From: Rickettsiaceae bacterium
GTDB taxonomy: Bacteria > Pseudomonadota > Alphaproteobacteria > Rickettsiales > Rickettsiaceae
Direction of reading: 5' to 3'
Length of the DNA: 32,352 nucleotides
Assembly: GCA_021741085.1 (NCBI GenBank)
Contig: JAIOYM010000002.1
Location: forward strand, 1-32,352
The position numbers and the translations under genes were made by a program. Below the pieces are notes generated by a model. That model was not told the DNA's origin, ran no database searches, and saw nothing but the letters and a program-made list of their open reading frames with translations. This document shows, in pieces, positions 1 through 10,564 of this stretch (the stretch's first letter is position 1; each line of letters opens with the position of its first letter).

Positions 1-1697
1 CTACCATCTTCAACTATTACACCTTCTTGGAAAACTAATATTCTGTCCATATCAACCACTGTGCCTAAGCGGTGAGCGATAACTAACACTGTTCTATTTT
101 GCATTAAAGAATTAAGCGACTTTTGTATCTGCTGCTCAGTTACACTATCTAGAGCGCTTGTTGCTTCATCTAAAATTAAAATGGGGGCGTTTTTTAATAT
201 GGCTCTCGCTATTGCAATACGTTGCCTTTGGCCACCGGATAAATTATTACCTTGCTCAGAACATATCGTATCATACTTATCTGGAAGCGACATTATGAAA
301 TCATGTATATAAGCTTTTTTGCTTGCCTCATACATTTCTTCATCAGTTACATTTTCTGCGCCGTAAGTTAAATTTTCTTTAATAGTTCGGTTAAATAACG
401 TTGGGTTTTGAGGTATCATACTAATATATTTTCTTAATGATCCATCAGAAACTTCGGCAATATTTTGTCCGTCAATTAAAATCTCTCCGCTTTCAATGCG
501 ATATAGCTTACATATCAAATTTATCAAAGTAGTTTTACCTGAGCCAGAAAAACCTACAAGTCCAATCTTTTGTTTACCCTCTATAACAAAATTTTTCTTA
601 TAAAATAAACTTTTACCGAATTGATAACTAAAACTTACGTCTTTGAATTGAATTTCACCTTTTTTTACAATCAAATCTTGGGTTTTCAAATCAATTTGGT
701 CTTCAGCGTTATTTTCTATAAGCAAAGATAAGGATTGTTTCAAATTATTAAATTCTTCAAATAAATCACCAATATCTTGTGCAAATGTCCATAAATCATA
801 AGAAACACTTGTACAAAGGCTTAACACTAGAGCAAAATCTCCTATAGTAATTTCTCCTTTAGACCTTAGGTTACCTAGAAATACAACAATAAAAAATATC
901 AATAAATTAGATGCCATACCTAATAAATAATGTGGAAATAACAAGCTTAAACGCATGTTTTTATCCGCATTAACAGATTTCTCTATGTAACCATTGAGAT
1001 ATTTCTCCTCCCTTACATATGCATTAGCCATACGTATGTTAGATATATTAAAAAATGCATCAACTAATTTACCAGAGAGAGTTGCCCTGCTGCGTGAGTA
1101 ATATCTAGCATATTTACCCATACGTTTTACAATGAAAAAATTTATTACGAAGAATGCCACAAGCCATATTAAATATATAATGGACAAAGTTGGGTGAACT
1201 AAAGCAATTGTAAAATAACTACCTATTATCAAAATCATTTGACGCAGTATATTTTCTACAGCAAGTGAGAAGATCATTTCACTAGATCTAGCCGCCTCAG
1301 TTATATAGTTAGTTATATCGCCCGAAGGATTATTTTGAAAAAAACCATGATCATATTTCTGAATGATTTTGTAAAGATAGTTTACCATACTGCCTTTTAC
1401 AAAAGGTATTGTTTTCAGATATAATATATCTATCAATCTATAACTTAGATTGATAAATTCCCACCATAAAGCATAAATGGCAGCCCAAAAAAGTAATACG
1501 AAAGAGATATTGTCCGAAGATATACTAGCTACTTTATCTACCAAGTTTTTTAGTATAACGCTATCTATTACTGGAGATAAACCTGTAATTATTACTAGCG
1601 ATAAAAAGAATATTAATTTTACTAAATGATCTTTAGAAATTTCCAAAAGAATTTTTAATGCATACTTGTTTGATCCAGTGTTATTTATTATGCCCAT
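1..1697 (-). CDS. ABC transporter ATP-binding/permease (exporter type), C-terminus cut by window edge
   Basis: Reverse-strand reading from ATG at 1697 gives MGIINNTGSNKYALKILLEISKDHLVKLIFF..., a TM-rich N-half, Walker A GFSGSGKTTL, signature LSGGQRQRIAIARAIL, Walker B ILILDEATSALD, and H-loop VIAHRL. No stop before position 1, so it is absent from the ORF track. Confidence 0.93.
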   Translation of the reverse strand, partial: MGIINNTGSNKYALKILLEISKDHLVKLIFFLSLVIITGLSPVIDSVILKNLVDKVASISSDNISFVLLFWAAIYALWWEFINLSYRLIDILYLKTIPFVKGSMVNYLYKIIQKYDHGFFQNNPSGDITNYITEAARSSEMIFSLAVENILRQMILIIGSYFTIALVHPTLSIIYLIWLVAFFVINFFIVKRMGKYARYYSRSRATLSGKLVDAFFNISNIRMANAYVREEKYLNGYIEKSVNADKNMRLSLLFPHYLLGMASNLLIFFIVVFLGNLRSKGEITIGDFALVLSLCTSVSYDLWTFAQDIGDLFEEFNNLKQSLSLLIENNAEDQIDLKTQDLIVKKGEIQFKDVSFSYQFGKSLFYKKNFVIEGKQKIGLVGFSGSGKTTLINLICKLYRIESGEILIDGQNIAEVSDGSLRKYISMIPQNPTLFNRTIKENLTYGAENVTDEEMYEASKKAYIHDFIMSLPDKYDTICSEQGNNLSGGQRQRIAIARAILKNAPILILDEATSALDSVTEQQIQKSLNSLMQNRTVLVIAHRLGTVVDMDRILVFQEGVIVEDG

Positions 1698-2060
1698 TTA
1701 TTGAATTTGTTTATATTTAATACTAGTACAAGTCTTATAAAAATAGCATAAGCCTAATTGCAAATCAAATTAGTTATTAAAAGAATATGCGGATTAATAA
1801 AAAATTATGATTTTTATGCTCTAATTACTCTTATGATAAATTAGGTTTACTAGTATTTTTTAAATATTATTAGTTTCTAAAAATTGAACTATTGGTTATA
1901 ATTAATTTGGTATACCATAATAAAAAGATTGTATTTGCATTGTTGTGATTTAAAATGCTATTAATTTATTTGAAGTGTAAATATAAATCTATTTATTAGT
2001 AATATTTTATCAACTATAGATTGTAATATTCTAATACTCCTTATTTAAAATATTGTTTGT

Positions 2061-3758
2061 ATGTTACAAAAAAATGATATTATATCATATTCTAATTTAC
2101 TAAAATTTTCTTCAGAAACACAATTTATAATAAACAAAGTTATAGATCTAATTTATATCAAAGATAATATTAAATTAGCAGAGTATCTTAATATCGTAAA
2201 AGACCAAAAAGAATTTCGTATCATAGAAAAAGAATGTATACAATGGGAAGACATTAATTCATGTAATCTTGCGCATCATGCTATATGCTGGGGAAATGGA
2301 TATGCTTTGAATTTACTGTTTAATGAACAAATTGTTTTGGCTAACCCTTTTAAAAAAAACATCAATGGTGATACAATATTACACTTGGCAGCAGCTTTAA
2401 ATGACTTAGCCACAATCAATTGGTTGTTGCAATTTAAAACTACTAATATAGCTGCTTGCCTTGAACCCAATAAAAATGGTAACACCCCCCTACATCTTTG
2501 CGCTGATTTTAATAGTACAAAAGTTATTAAACCATTAATAGAACTGACGATTCAAAACGCAGATAATTTATGTAAGTTATCTTTTAATATGAGTTCTAAT
2601 AATATATCTTTAATCAACGAGCCTTTAACCCCGTCTACTATTCAAAATTTAATTTTAACCAAGTATAATACGATAGTTAAACTAGGTCTTTTGAATAATC
2701 TTGGTGATACCCCCTTGCATATTGCAACTAAAAAAAATTTTGTAGAATTAATGCGAATGCTATTGGAAGAAAATGCTAACGTAGATGCTAAAAATAAATA
2801 TAATCAAACCCCTCTACATTTTGCAGTTTATAATAATAGCGCAGAAGCTGTAGATCTTATATTATCTTGTAACCCTAACGTTTCTTTAGCTTGTAACTTT
2901 GGTCTTACAGCACTTCACATCTCAACTTATCATGGTTTACTTGCTATCACCACAAAATTGGTAACTTATGGCGCAAATATACATTTAAAAAATCGCGAAG
3001 GTTTTACACCTCTCCATTACTCATGCCTTAAACCAGATGATACTAAAAAATTTAAATCAGCTCATACTGAAATCACTGAACTTTTGTTAAAAGTTGGCGC
3101 TTTAGCCAATGTTGCGAATCTAGAAGGTGATACTCCTCTACATGCTGCAGTTAGATTTAATAATTTAGAGTCAGCAAAAATATTGCTGAAATACAATGCA
3201 CAAGTAAACACTGAAAACAAATATGGTGATACAGCTTTGCATATATCTGTTAAACAAAATAGTTATGACTTTGTTGAATTACTACTAAACAATGGTGCTT
3301 TCTCTAATTCTCAGAGCTTAAACGGGGAGACACCTTTGCACTATATAAACATAAATTCTGATACGAAAATTATTAAGCTATTGTTGAAAAAAAATGCTAA
3401 CCCGTATTTAACAAATTCATTGGGAAACAGTTTTATTAATCTTGTTACATTATTGCACTCTTTAGGGCGAACTGACATTTTAGACTTGATATTATCTAAT
3501 AATCCAGATATTCACAATACAAATTTGTTATCTACCTCGAACAAAAATATTAGCAATTCTTATTCAGATAAAGTGATTTATAACGTTAGCGATTCAGAAC
3601 TCATTAGCCCTTCTCATCAAACATTAGAAAACGAATCAAAGAAACTTCAAAAGAATGCCAAACCTTTGCTCTTTTTAGTAGATGCAAATTTATCTAATTA
3701 TGAAACTATGATTAAATATGTAGATTCTTCTCTTATGGGCGAAATTTTAAAAAATTAA
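2061..3758 (+). CDS. Ankyrin-repeat protein
   Basis: 565-aa ORF with many ~33-aa repeats (GDTPLHIATKKNFVELMRMLLEENANVDAKNK, QTPLHFAVYNNSAEAVDLIL, GDTPLHAAVRFNNLESAKILLKYNAQVN). Confidence 0.92.
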   Translation: MLQKNDIISYSNLLKFSSETQFIINKVIDLIYIKDNIKLAEYLNIVKDQKEFRIIEKECIQWEDINSCNLAHHAICWGNGYALNLLFNEQIVLANPFKKNINGDTILHLAAALNDLATINWLLQFKTTNIAACLEPNKNGNTPLHLCADFNSTKVIKPLIELTIQNADNLCKLSFNMSSNNISLINEPLTPSTIQNLILTKYNTIVKLGLLNNLGDTPLHIATKKNFVELMRMLLEENANVDAKNKYNQTPLHFAVYNNSAEAVDLILSCNPNVSLACNFGLTALHISTYHGLLAITTKLVTYGANIHLKNREGFTPLHYSCLKPDDTKKFKSAHTEITELLLKVGALANVANLEGDTPLHAAVRFNNLESAKILLKYNAQVNTENKYGDTALHISVKQNSYDFVELLLNNGAFSNSQSLNGETPLHYININSDTKIIKLLLKKNANPYLTNSLGNSFINLVTLLHSLGRTDILDLILSNNPDIHNTNLLSTSNKNISNSYSDKVIYNVSDSELISPSHQTLENESKKLQKNAKPLLFLVDANLSNYETMIKYVDSSLMGEILKN

Positions 3759-3844
3759 AATTATGATTAGCCTAATTCTCTCATAGCCAAAATAATATTT
3801 ATTGATATATACTTTTGATTAGCAACTAAAAATAAAATTATATT

Positions 3845-4831
3845 TTGGACTTTATATCTAACATACACAAAAATTTTAAAATAGAAATTGCTCAATTAAA
3901 TTTGATGATAAATCAATCTATTAATTCCCCAATTCCTTTATTAAACGATATTGTAAATTATTTCTTTACATTAAAAAGCAAACGCCTTAGGCCTTTAATG
4001 GCAATAATTTGCACTAGGTTATTTTCTGGCAACACAAAAGAAATTGATATTCAGCTTGCTGCTGCGATTGAATTGCTGCATACAGCAACATTATTACATG
4101 ATGATGTTGTGGATAATAGCTTTGTTCGTAGATTTGAAAAAACAGTCAATTCTAAGTGGGATAACAAGGCTAGTATTTTAGTTGGTGATGTATTGCTTAG
4201 CAGATCTTTCAGCTTGATTTTAGAAGCTAAATCTTTTAATGTTCTTAAAAGTTTTAACGAAACAATAAACAATTTAGTTGACGGCGAAATAGAAAATTTA
4301 AATTTTCAAAAAACTAACACCTTGATTTCCGAAGAAGAATATTGGCAACTTGTAGGCAAAAAAACAGCGAGTTTATTTTCTTTGGCATGCAAAATTCCTG
4401 CGCTAATGTATAATCAGGAAGAAACTACCACGAATCTAATTTCTGAATTCGGCTATTTATTTGGCCTTATGTTTCAAGTTACCGATGATATTTTAGATTA
4501 CAAGAGTGAAAACTCACTAGGTAAAAATTGTGGAGATGATTTTTTTGAAGGAAAAATAACATTGCCAATAATTTTCTTAATAAAAGCTGTTGATGAAGAT
4601 CAAAGAGAAAAACTGATTAGTTTATTTTTAGCTAAAGAACGTTCACCAATAGACTTGAAATTTGTGCAACAACTATTTATAGATTTTAAAATTGAAAACA
4701 AATTAAGCTTAAAGGTATTAAAATTACACAATGACATATTAGATAAATTAGAAAGAATTAAATTTAAGGATAACGACATCAAAAATATACTTGTACTTAT
4801 CGTCGAATATTGTGTAAATAGAATAAAATAA
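3845..4831 (+). CDS. ispB: Polyprenyl (octaprenyl-type) diphosphate synthase
   Basis: First Asp-rich motif LLHDDVVDNS and second motif QVTDDILDYKS, with GKITLPIIFL; KSKRLRPLMAI substrate region. TTG start. Confidence 0.88.
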   Translation: MDFISNIHKNFKIEIAQLNLMINQSINSPIPLLNDIVNYFFTLKSKRLRPLMAIICTRLFSGNTKEIDIQLAAAIELLHTATLLHDDVVDNSFVRRFEKTVNSKWDNKASILVGDVLLSRSFSLILEAKSFNVLKSFNETINNLVDGEIENLNFQKTNTLISEEEYWQLVGKKTASLFSLACKIPALMYNQEETTTNLISEFGYLFGLMFQVTDDILDYKSENSLGKNCGDDFFEGKITLPIIFLIKAVDEDQREKLISLFLAKERSPIDLKFVQQLFIDFKIENKLSLKVLKLHNDILDKLERIKFKDNDIKNILVLIVEYCVNRIK

Positions 4832-4835
4832 CTTA

Positions 4836-5564
4836 GTGTACCCTATGAACTCTTCAATTATTTCAAAAAATAATAACATAGAATGTAACGTACAAGATGT
4901 TTTGAAATTAATCGCAATCATTGGAATGATTTTTGATCACGTTGCTATGGCATTTTATCCTAAATTTGTAGAACTAAGGCTGCCAGGAAGAATTTCTATA
5001 CCTTTATTTTGTTTTTTCGCTGGTTATAATCTTAGCAGCCACATACGTTATCTAATATTATTTTGGGGCATGATGCTTACTGCAGCATTTTACTTTTTGT
5101 TTAATAAAATTTTTATTAATTTACTTGTGGGAATTTTTTTAGGTAAGATTTTGCTGCTTCATATCCAAAAGCCCCGCTCCTTAGTTTATATTCACCTTGC
5201 TTGGTTAGCATTGGCTACTTTAATTTTTTTGCCCTCAAGCTATTATTTTGAGGCTTCTAGTATACCACTCTTATTCATGATAGTAGGTTGGCTTAAAAAA
5301 AATAACAAGCAATTTAATCTTTATTTGTTTGCAAGTTTTATATTATATTATTACGTTAGTGTTATAATATGGCCTGAGTTTCTTTATGGCTATAAGATGA
5401 TAATTATTATGATGGAACTTGGTATAACTTTTATTCTTCTTAACTTGAATTTTAAACAACCTGTTAGCTTTAACTGCAGAGTTTTGTCTCGTAATTTGCT
5501 TTCGGTGTACATCGGACACCTAACTATTATATTTTTAATATTGATTTATATTCACCTTACCTGA
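4836..5564 (+). CDS. TraX-family integral membrane protein
   Basis: Multiple hydrophobic helices and TraX-like N-terminus LKLIAIIGMIFDHVAMAFYP...LRLPGRISIPLFCFFAGYN. Starts 4 nt after the upstream stop. Confidence 0.7.
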   Translation: MYPMNSSIISKNNNIECNVQDVLKLIAIIGMIFDHVAMAFYPKFVELRLPGRISIPLFCFFAGYNLSSHIRYLILFWGMMLTAAFYFLFNKIFINLLVGIFLGKILLLHIQKPRSLVYIHLAWLALATLIFLPSSYYFEASSIPLLFMIVGWLKKNNKQFNLYLFASFILYYYVSVIIWPEFLYGYKMIIIMMELGITFILLNLNFKQPVSFNCRVLSRNLLSVYIGHLTIIFLILIYIHLT

Positions 5565-5888
5565 TTTTTGTAAAAAATCATTTATTCAATTATGAAAGTT
5601 CAAAAGTGAAGTGCAACATTGTTTTTGATATAATATCAAAGCTATTAAACAAAAGGTTGCACTATAATTTTTTTTCTATTTATTATCCCTTTTTTTAATT
5701 TTTTTACTTTGTTTCTTAATATCCTATTTGAAGCTATACAAAAATGTGAGGTTTTGCAACTCGCCTAACCCTTAAAACAAATAGTTTATGTGAATTACTC
5801 TCTTCGGCTTGAAATATTTTAAAAATCTTTAACTTAATCTTATTGAATATTAATTTTCTCGCAATTGATATTAAATATTAAATTATGT

Positions 5889-6197
5889 CTAAAAAGGCAT
5901 TTTAAATCCAGCAGGCATATTCACACCACTCAAAGCAGACTGAGAAGCCTCTTCTATTTTTCTCTTGGCATCTCCAATAGCTGCCACAATTAAATCTTCT
6001 AAAATATCTTTCTCTTCTAATTTTACAATCGAAGGATCAATTTTTATATTCAGCAGCTTACCATCTCCTGTCATATTTACTACAACCAGCTGTCCACCAG
6101 CTTTACCTTCATATTCGTTATTCGCAAGCTTATCCTGTAATTCTTTTACCTGTTTTTGCATTGACTGGGCTTGCTTTAGAAGTTGGTTTATGTTCAT
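5889..6197 (-). CDS. ybaB: YbaB/EbfC family nucleoid-associated protein
   Basis: 102 aa; MNINQLLKQAQSMQKQVKELQDKLANNEYEGKAGGQLVVVNMTGDGKLLNIKIDPS is typical YbaB, directly downstream of dnaX on the same strand. Confidence 0.93.
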   Translation of the reverse strand: MNINQLLKQAQSMQKQVKELQDKLANNEYEGKAGGQLVVVNMTGDGKLLNIKIDPSIVKLEEKDILEDLIVAAIGDAKRKIEEASQSALSGVNMPAGFKMPF

Positions 6198-6221
6198 GTA
6201 ATTACCTATTTTACTTGTGTA

Positions 6222-7733
6222 TTACTTATGTATTATGTCTGCAATTTTTGCTTCAATAAATAATTTTTTTATTGTTTTCCATTGATTAGAATTTTCTAGG
6301 GTAGTAATCAGCGATTTTTTTAAACTAATTGGTTTATCCACATGTTTAACTTTAACACTCCACTCTTTACTTGTCCAGTTAGATAGCTCTTGCAATAGCT
6401 TTTTATTCAATTCAACAGAACTGCCTAATTCTGATATTTCTATTATTTCATTTTCGTATTTTATTACAGCCACCTCATTTAACAGATAATGATATATATC
6501 AAAATTTCTAGTAGCATATAGGTGATCTAAAAATACATAAATACCATCTGTAGGTATCACTTGCTGTTGTTGAGAAGCTTCTTCAAAGGCATCATGAATA
6601 ATTTCAGCCGGACTCTCTATGGAACCTGCAAATAATAATCTCATCATCAACATTTCAAAAATTGTTAATGCATTAGTATACCCTGCTTTTATTTCATAGA
6701 CACCATTTTTTAATATTTGCCACATTATGTCTAGTTTAGCCGAATTAAGCTTTTCTAACATTGAGTTAAGCTCTAATTGGTAACTATTATATTTGGGATG
6801 ATTATAGTTCTTTATCAAAAGTTTTTTTGCTAGAAAGCTCGTCAATTCCAATAATTCATCTATCACTACTAGGAAATCATAATTATTTTGATAAATATTA
6901 TTGGCTTTGGCTATTATCTTATCGCCATCTCCATGAATTATATAACTAAATAACTGCACAACATCGTCCAATTTTATACTAGCTAGCATGTCGTTAATTA
7001 ATTCTACCGTAACTTTATCTTCGCTAGTTTTAAGTGAGCTGGATAAATGGAACAACAAAGATAAGCCATCCCTGGCAGACCCATCAGATTTAATTGCAAG
7101 TAAAGCTAAAGCGTCATTGCTGAAATTTATTCCTTCTTTGATGCAAATCTGTTCAAATAACTTCACTAACTTTTCCTGAGATATTCTCTGTAAATCAAAT
7201 TTTTGACAACGCGAAATAATAGTCAAAGGTATTTTGTTAAGCTCAGTAGTAGCAAAAATAAACATAACATGAGAAGGTGGCTCTTCCAAAACTTTTAACA
7301 GCGCGTTAAAAGCATTTTTAGAAAGCATATGCACTTCATCAATTATAAATACTTTGTATTTTCCGAGCATCGGGCGATATTCGCAACTATCCAATACATC
7401 ACGAATATCATCTACCCCCGTTTTACTAGCCGCGTCAAATTCTATTATATCTGGATGATTAGCCTCTTCTACACCACGGCAATTTTGACAAAGCTTGCAA
7501 CTATCTACCATTCCGTTCTGATTAGTCGGCTGTGAACAGTTGACAATATTTGCAATCATTCTAGCTGTCGTAGTTTTACCCACTCCCCTAATCCCATGAA
7601 GTAAATAAGCATGATGCAATTTATCATGCAATATGGCATTGTTAAGAGTGCGCACAAGAACGTCTTGTCCAAAAATCTCTGAAAAAGACTTAGGACGATA
7701 TTTCCGCGCCAAAACTTTTTGATTTTGACTCAT
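6222..7733 (-). CDS. dnaX: DNA polymerase III subunit gamma/tau
   Basis: LARKYRPKSFSEIFGQ..., Walker A GIRGVGKTTTAR, Zn-binding Cys cluster CSQ...CKLCQNC, KVFIIDEVHMLSKNAFNALLKVLEEPP. Confidence 0.96.
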   Translation of the reverse strand: MSQNQKVLARKYRPKSFSEIFGQDVLVRTLNNAILHDKLHHAYLLHGIRGVGKTTTARMIANIVNCSQPTNQNGMVDSCKLCQNCRGVEEANHPDIIEFDAASKTGVDDIRDVLDSCEYRPMLGKYKVFIIDEVHMLSKNAFNALLKVLEEPPSHVMFIFATTELNKIPLTIISRCQKFDLQRISQEKLVKLFEQICIKEGINFSNDALALLAIKSDGSARDGLSLLFHLSSSLKTSEDKVTVELINDMLASIKLDDVVQLFSYIIHGDGDKIIAKANNIYQNNYDFLVVIDELLELTSFLAKKLLIKNYNHPKYNSYQLELNSMLEKLNSAKLDIMWQILKNGVYEIKAGYTNALTIFEMLMMRLLFAGSIESPAEIIHDAFEEASQQQQVIPTDGIYVFLDHLYATRNFDIYHYLLNEVAVIKYENEIIEISELGSSVELNKKLLQELSNWTSKEWSVKVKHVDKPISLKKSLITTLENSNQWKTIKKLFIEAKIADIIHK

Positions 7734-7768
7734 ATTTTTATAATAAAGTTAGTTTTATATTTAATCTA

Positions 7769-8464
7769 TCAGCGAACTGCAAATTCATTAGCCTTAGTGC
7801 TTTTTTCTGACAAATCAGCCAAAATAGTCTCTCCACCTACAGAAAGTTGCCCTACAGCTATATTTAGCTTTATTTTTTTAGGTAGATAAACGTCAACGCG
7901 GCTTCCAAACCTTATTATACCATATCTCTCTCCGGCCTTAACTTCTTGCCCTTCTTCCAAGTCACAAATAATACGTCTAGCTATTAAGCCAGCTATCTGT
8001 ACAAAAATAATTTTTTCTCCACTAGACGTTTCCATAACAACAGATTGCCTCTCGTTGTCGCTACTAGCTTTATCTAAAGAAGCATTGAGGAATTTTCCAG
8101 GATTATATGCTAGGGCTATAATTTTACCATCAATAGGAATACGATTCACATGAACATCAAATACGCTTAAAAATATGCTTACCCTAGTCATCTCTTCTTC
8201 ACCCATCTTAAGCTCAGCTGGTGCTGGGCAAGTAGTTATGCTTTGTATCACTCCGTCAGCGGGTGCTATTATTAAATTTTTATCTATAGGAGTTACGCGG
8301 TTAGGATTTCTAAAAAAATATGCACAGAATAATGTTACTATAATTCCAAGAATAGCAATTTTACCACTCAAAGAACCTAAAACAAAAGTTAATATTGCAG
8401 AGATAGCGATAAAAACATAGCCTTCTTTGTGTATTAAATTTTGCCAATCATTTAAATTTTTCAT
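7769..8464 (-). CDS. psd: Phosphatidylserine decarboxylase proenzyme (short, PSD-A type)
   Basis: 231 aa; [19 protein letters not shown], and C-terminal processing region [15 protein letters not shown] (Gly-Ser cleavage site). Confidence 0.92.
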   Translation of the reverse strand: MKNLNDWQNLIHKEGYVFIAISAILTFVLGSLSGKIAILGIIVTLFCAYFFRNPNRVTPIDKNLIIAPADGVIQSITTCPAPAELKMGEEEMTRVSIFLSVFDVHVNRIPIDGKIIALAYNPGKFLNASLDKASSDNERQSVVMETSSGEKIIFVQIAGLIARRIICDLEEGQEVKAGERYGIIRFGSRVDVYLPKKIKLNIAVGQLSVGGETILADLSEKSTKANEFAVR

Positions 8465-8782
8465 AGACCTTCCAATTTTTGATTTTACTTATTTTATGCT
8501 AGATATATAAATGCTAAATATAAAATCTTTGCATTTTAAATATTATAACAAAAATCATGAGATACCAATAGAAATTTATTATGATGACATTACTACTGAT
8601 TCTGATATAGTTCAACGCTATTATTTGTTGACAAAATAACTTAGAGATATAGGCAAAATAGATATAGATTAATTCCTTATTAAATTAATTTAAACCTAAA
8701 TCGCTATATTTCTTTACGCATCAATTTCTAAAGATCTATACTATTAAAATAAGTATTTTTCTATTTAAATTCAGGAGAAAGA

Positions 8783-9982
8783 ATGTCATATACAAATTCA
8801 ATAAGATTTGGCAAAAGCAAAGATGGTAAAGAGTGTAAAGCCGAAGGATATCAGCATATCTTGTTACTTGCTCCGCATGGTTCGGGTAAAGGTGTAACAA
8901 TTGTTCTTCCTACGCTGCTAAGCTTAGATGAATCCTGCATTGTTCATGATATAAAACTAGAAAATTATCAAATGACAAGCGGATACAGAGAGTCAGTTGG
9001 ACATAAGATTTTTGTATTTAATCCACTAGGAGACAAAACTCACAGATATAACCCCCTTGATTTTATAAGTAGTAACACAAAACATAAAATAAATGACCTT
9101 CAAAAGCTTGCTGATTTATTAATTAAAGACAACGAAGCAGCTAAGATTCTATTTGTAGGTTTAGCCCTATATCTTGAAATTGTTAATGTAAAGAAAACCA
9201 TTGGAGAAATTTCTAAACTGATTAATCGAAATTTAGAGCAAGAGTTATCAGATGGACTTAAAAAGATTGATGCATCAAAAAATCAAGAATGTACTCAAAT
9301 GTTAAATGGCTTTTTAAGCCAGACTACGGAAACAAAAAGGCAAATAGTTGATCATTTAAAAGCTTCATTATATTTGTGGACAAACCCTCTTATAGACTAT
9401 GCAACTTCTGAATCAGATTTTAATATTGCTGCATTAAAAACCAGCAAAGCAACAATATATGTTGGGTTAAACCCAAGTGATATAGAAAGACTCAAACCAC
9501 TAATGTGTTTGTTTTACAATCATGCTTTTGAAAGACTTTTAAAAGCTGGGGAATCTCTTGGTTATGGCCCAGAAAACGGTGGTGTTAGCATTATATTAGA
9601 TGAATTTTGCACCATTGGTAAGTTAGAAAAATACGCACTTGCATATTTAAGAGGTTACAAAGTAAGGCTACTTGTTATTTCTTCAGACGTTTTGCAGATT
9701 GAAGCGCTTTATGGCACAAAAGAGGCATTAAGCCTTATATCCGATTGTCATTTTAAAGTATTTTTTGCAGCAAATGACCATAGAACAGCCGGGGTCATAT
9801 CTTCTTTATGCATAGACAAAAACGAAGAGAAGGAATTATTTTCATGGCAACAAATTATGAGTTTACCTACAGATTCACAAGTCGTTTTATTAGATAAAGA
9901 ACAACCCGTTATTTTACAAAAAAGCAAATATTTTGATGACGAAGAGCTAAAATCAAGGGTAATTGATACAGTGAAAATTTAA
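8783..9982 (+). CDS. VirD4/TraG/TraD-like coupling-protein ATPase lacking the N-terminal membrane domain
   Basis: 399 aa; Walker A LLAPHGSGKGVTIVLPTLLS, CIVHDIKLENYQMTSGYRESVGHKIFVFNPL, Walker B SIILDEFCTIGKLE. ATG preceded by AGGAGAAAGA. No predicted TM helices before the Walker A. Confidence 0.85.
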   Translation: MSYTNSIRFGKSKDGKECKAEGYQHILLLAPHGSGKGVTIVLPTLLSLDESCIVHDIKLENYQMTSGYRESVGHKIFVFNPLGDKTHRYNPLDFISSNTKHKINDLQKLADLLIKDNEAAKILFVGLALYLEIVNVKKTIGEISKLINRNLEQELSDGLKKIDASKNQECTQMLNGFLSQTTETKRQIVDHLKASLYLWTNPLIDYATSESDFNIAALKTSKATIYVGLNPSDIERLKPLMCLFYNHAFERLLKAGESLGYGPENGGVSIILDEFCTIGKLEKYALAYLRGYKVRLLVISSDVLQIEALYGTKEALSLISDCHFKVFFAANDHRTAGVISSLCIDKNEEKELFSWQQIMSLPTDSQVVLLDKEQPVILQKSKYFDDEELKSRVIDTVKI

Positions 9983-10080
9983 TTATTCTGCTTGATTTGC
10001 AATTTTTAGCTTATCAAGCATATCTATATAACCTTACAGAAAGGACATAATAGTCTCCTTTCTTGGGTAACTCAGTTACA

Positions 10081-10305
10081 TATAGCTTAACTCGAAAAGC
10101 TAGTGACGGTTTTAAAGTCGCAACAAGGCCTGCGAAAAATCGAAAAAATTACGCTGCTTTTGTGATGTTGCAACCAGGCTCATTATAAGTTTTGCCTTCA
10201 TGAATTGTGGCGATTTATGAAAATTGATATTATCCATCACTATAATTTGTTTTGGTTTTAGGCTCTTTACCCTTCTTTGTTACTACCTAACGGAGTTAAG
10301 CTATA
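10081..10305. mobile_element. IS630-type remnant/MITE, copy A (~225 bp)
   Basis: Ends TATAGCTTAACTCG...CGGAGTTAAGCTATA are inverted repeats. The minus strand encodes KQIIVMDNINFHKS (IS630 DDE motif). Near-identical in reverse complement to 29535..29759. Confidence 0.85.
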
Positions 10306-10349
10306 ACTAGTTCAATTAGCTCAATGAAAAGGAACTTAAAATAACGAAT

Positions 10350-10368
10350 AGCTTATCGAGTTAAGCTT
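10350..10368. repeat. Solo IS630-type terminal inverted repeat
   Basis: AGCTTATCGAGTTAAGCTT; reverse complement matches the left end of copy B (AGCTTGACTCGATAAG). Confidence 0.5.
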
Positions 10369-10488
10369 GGTAAAAGCACAATTTTCTAAAAGTAATAAAG
10401 AAAATTCATTGTGAACTTTTAAGATTTCTAGCGATACAGTTAGCTAACTTATTTGAATGGGTGTTTTTGGGCTTTGCACGGCAAAACT

Positions 10489-10564
<76 letters not shown>

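Noticed and set aside
5965-6201. 78-aa plus-strand ORF
   Set aside because: Lies fully antisense to ybaB; biased composition typical of shadow ORFs.
6800-6860. A7 run (GCAAAAAAACTTTTG) in dnaX as a possible programmed frameshift or slippage site for gamma
   Set aside because: It falls too early in the protein, within the core domains, so a gamma form made there would be truncated improperly; no clear stimulatory hairpin.
10038-10061. GAAAGGACATAATAGTCTCCTTTC hairpin after the VirD4-like gene as a terminator
   Set aside because: Stem needs a bulge and lacks a T tract; too weak to list as a terminator.
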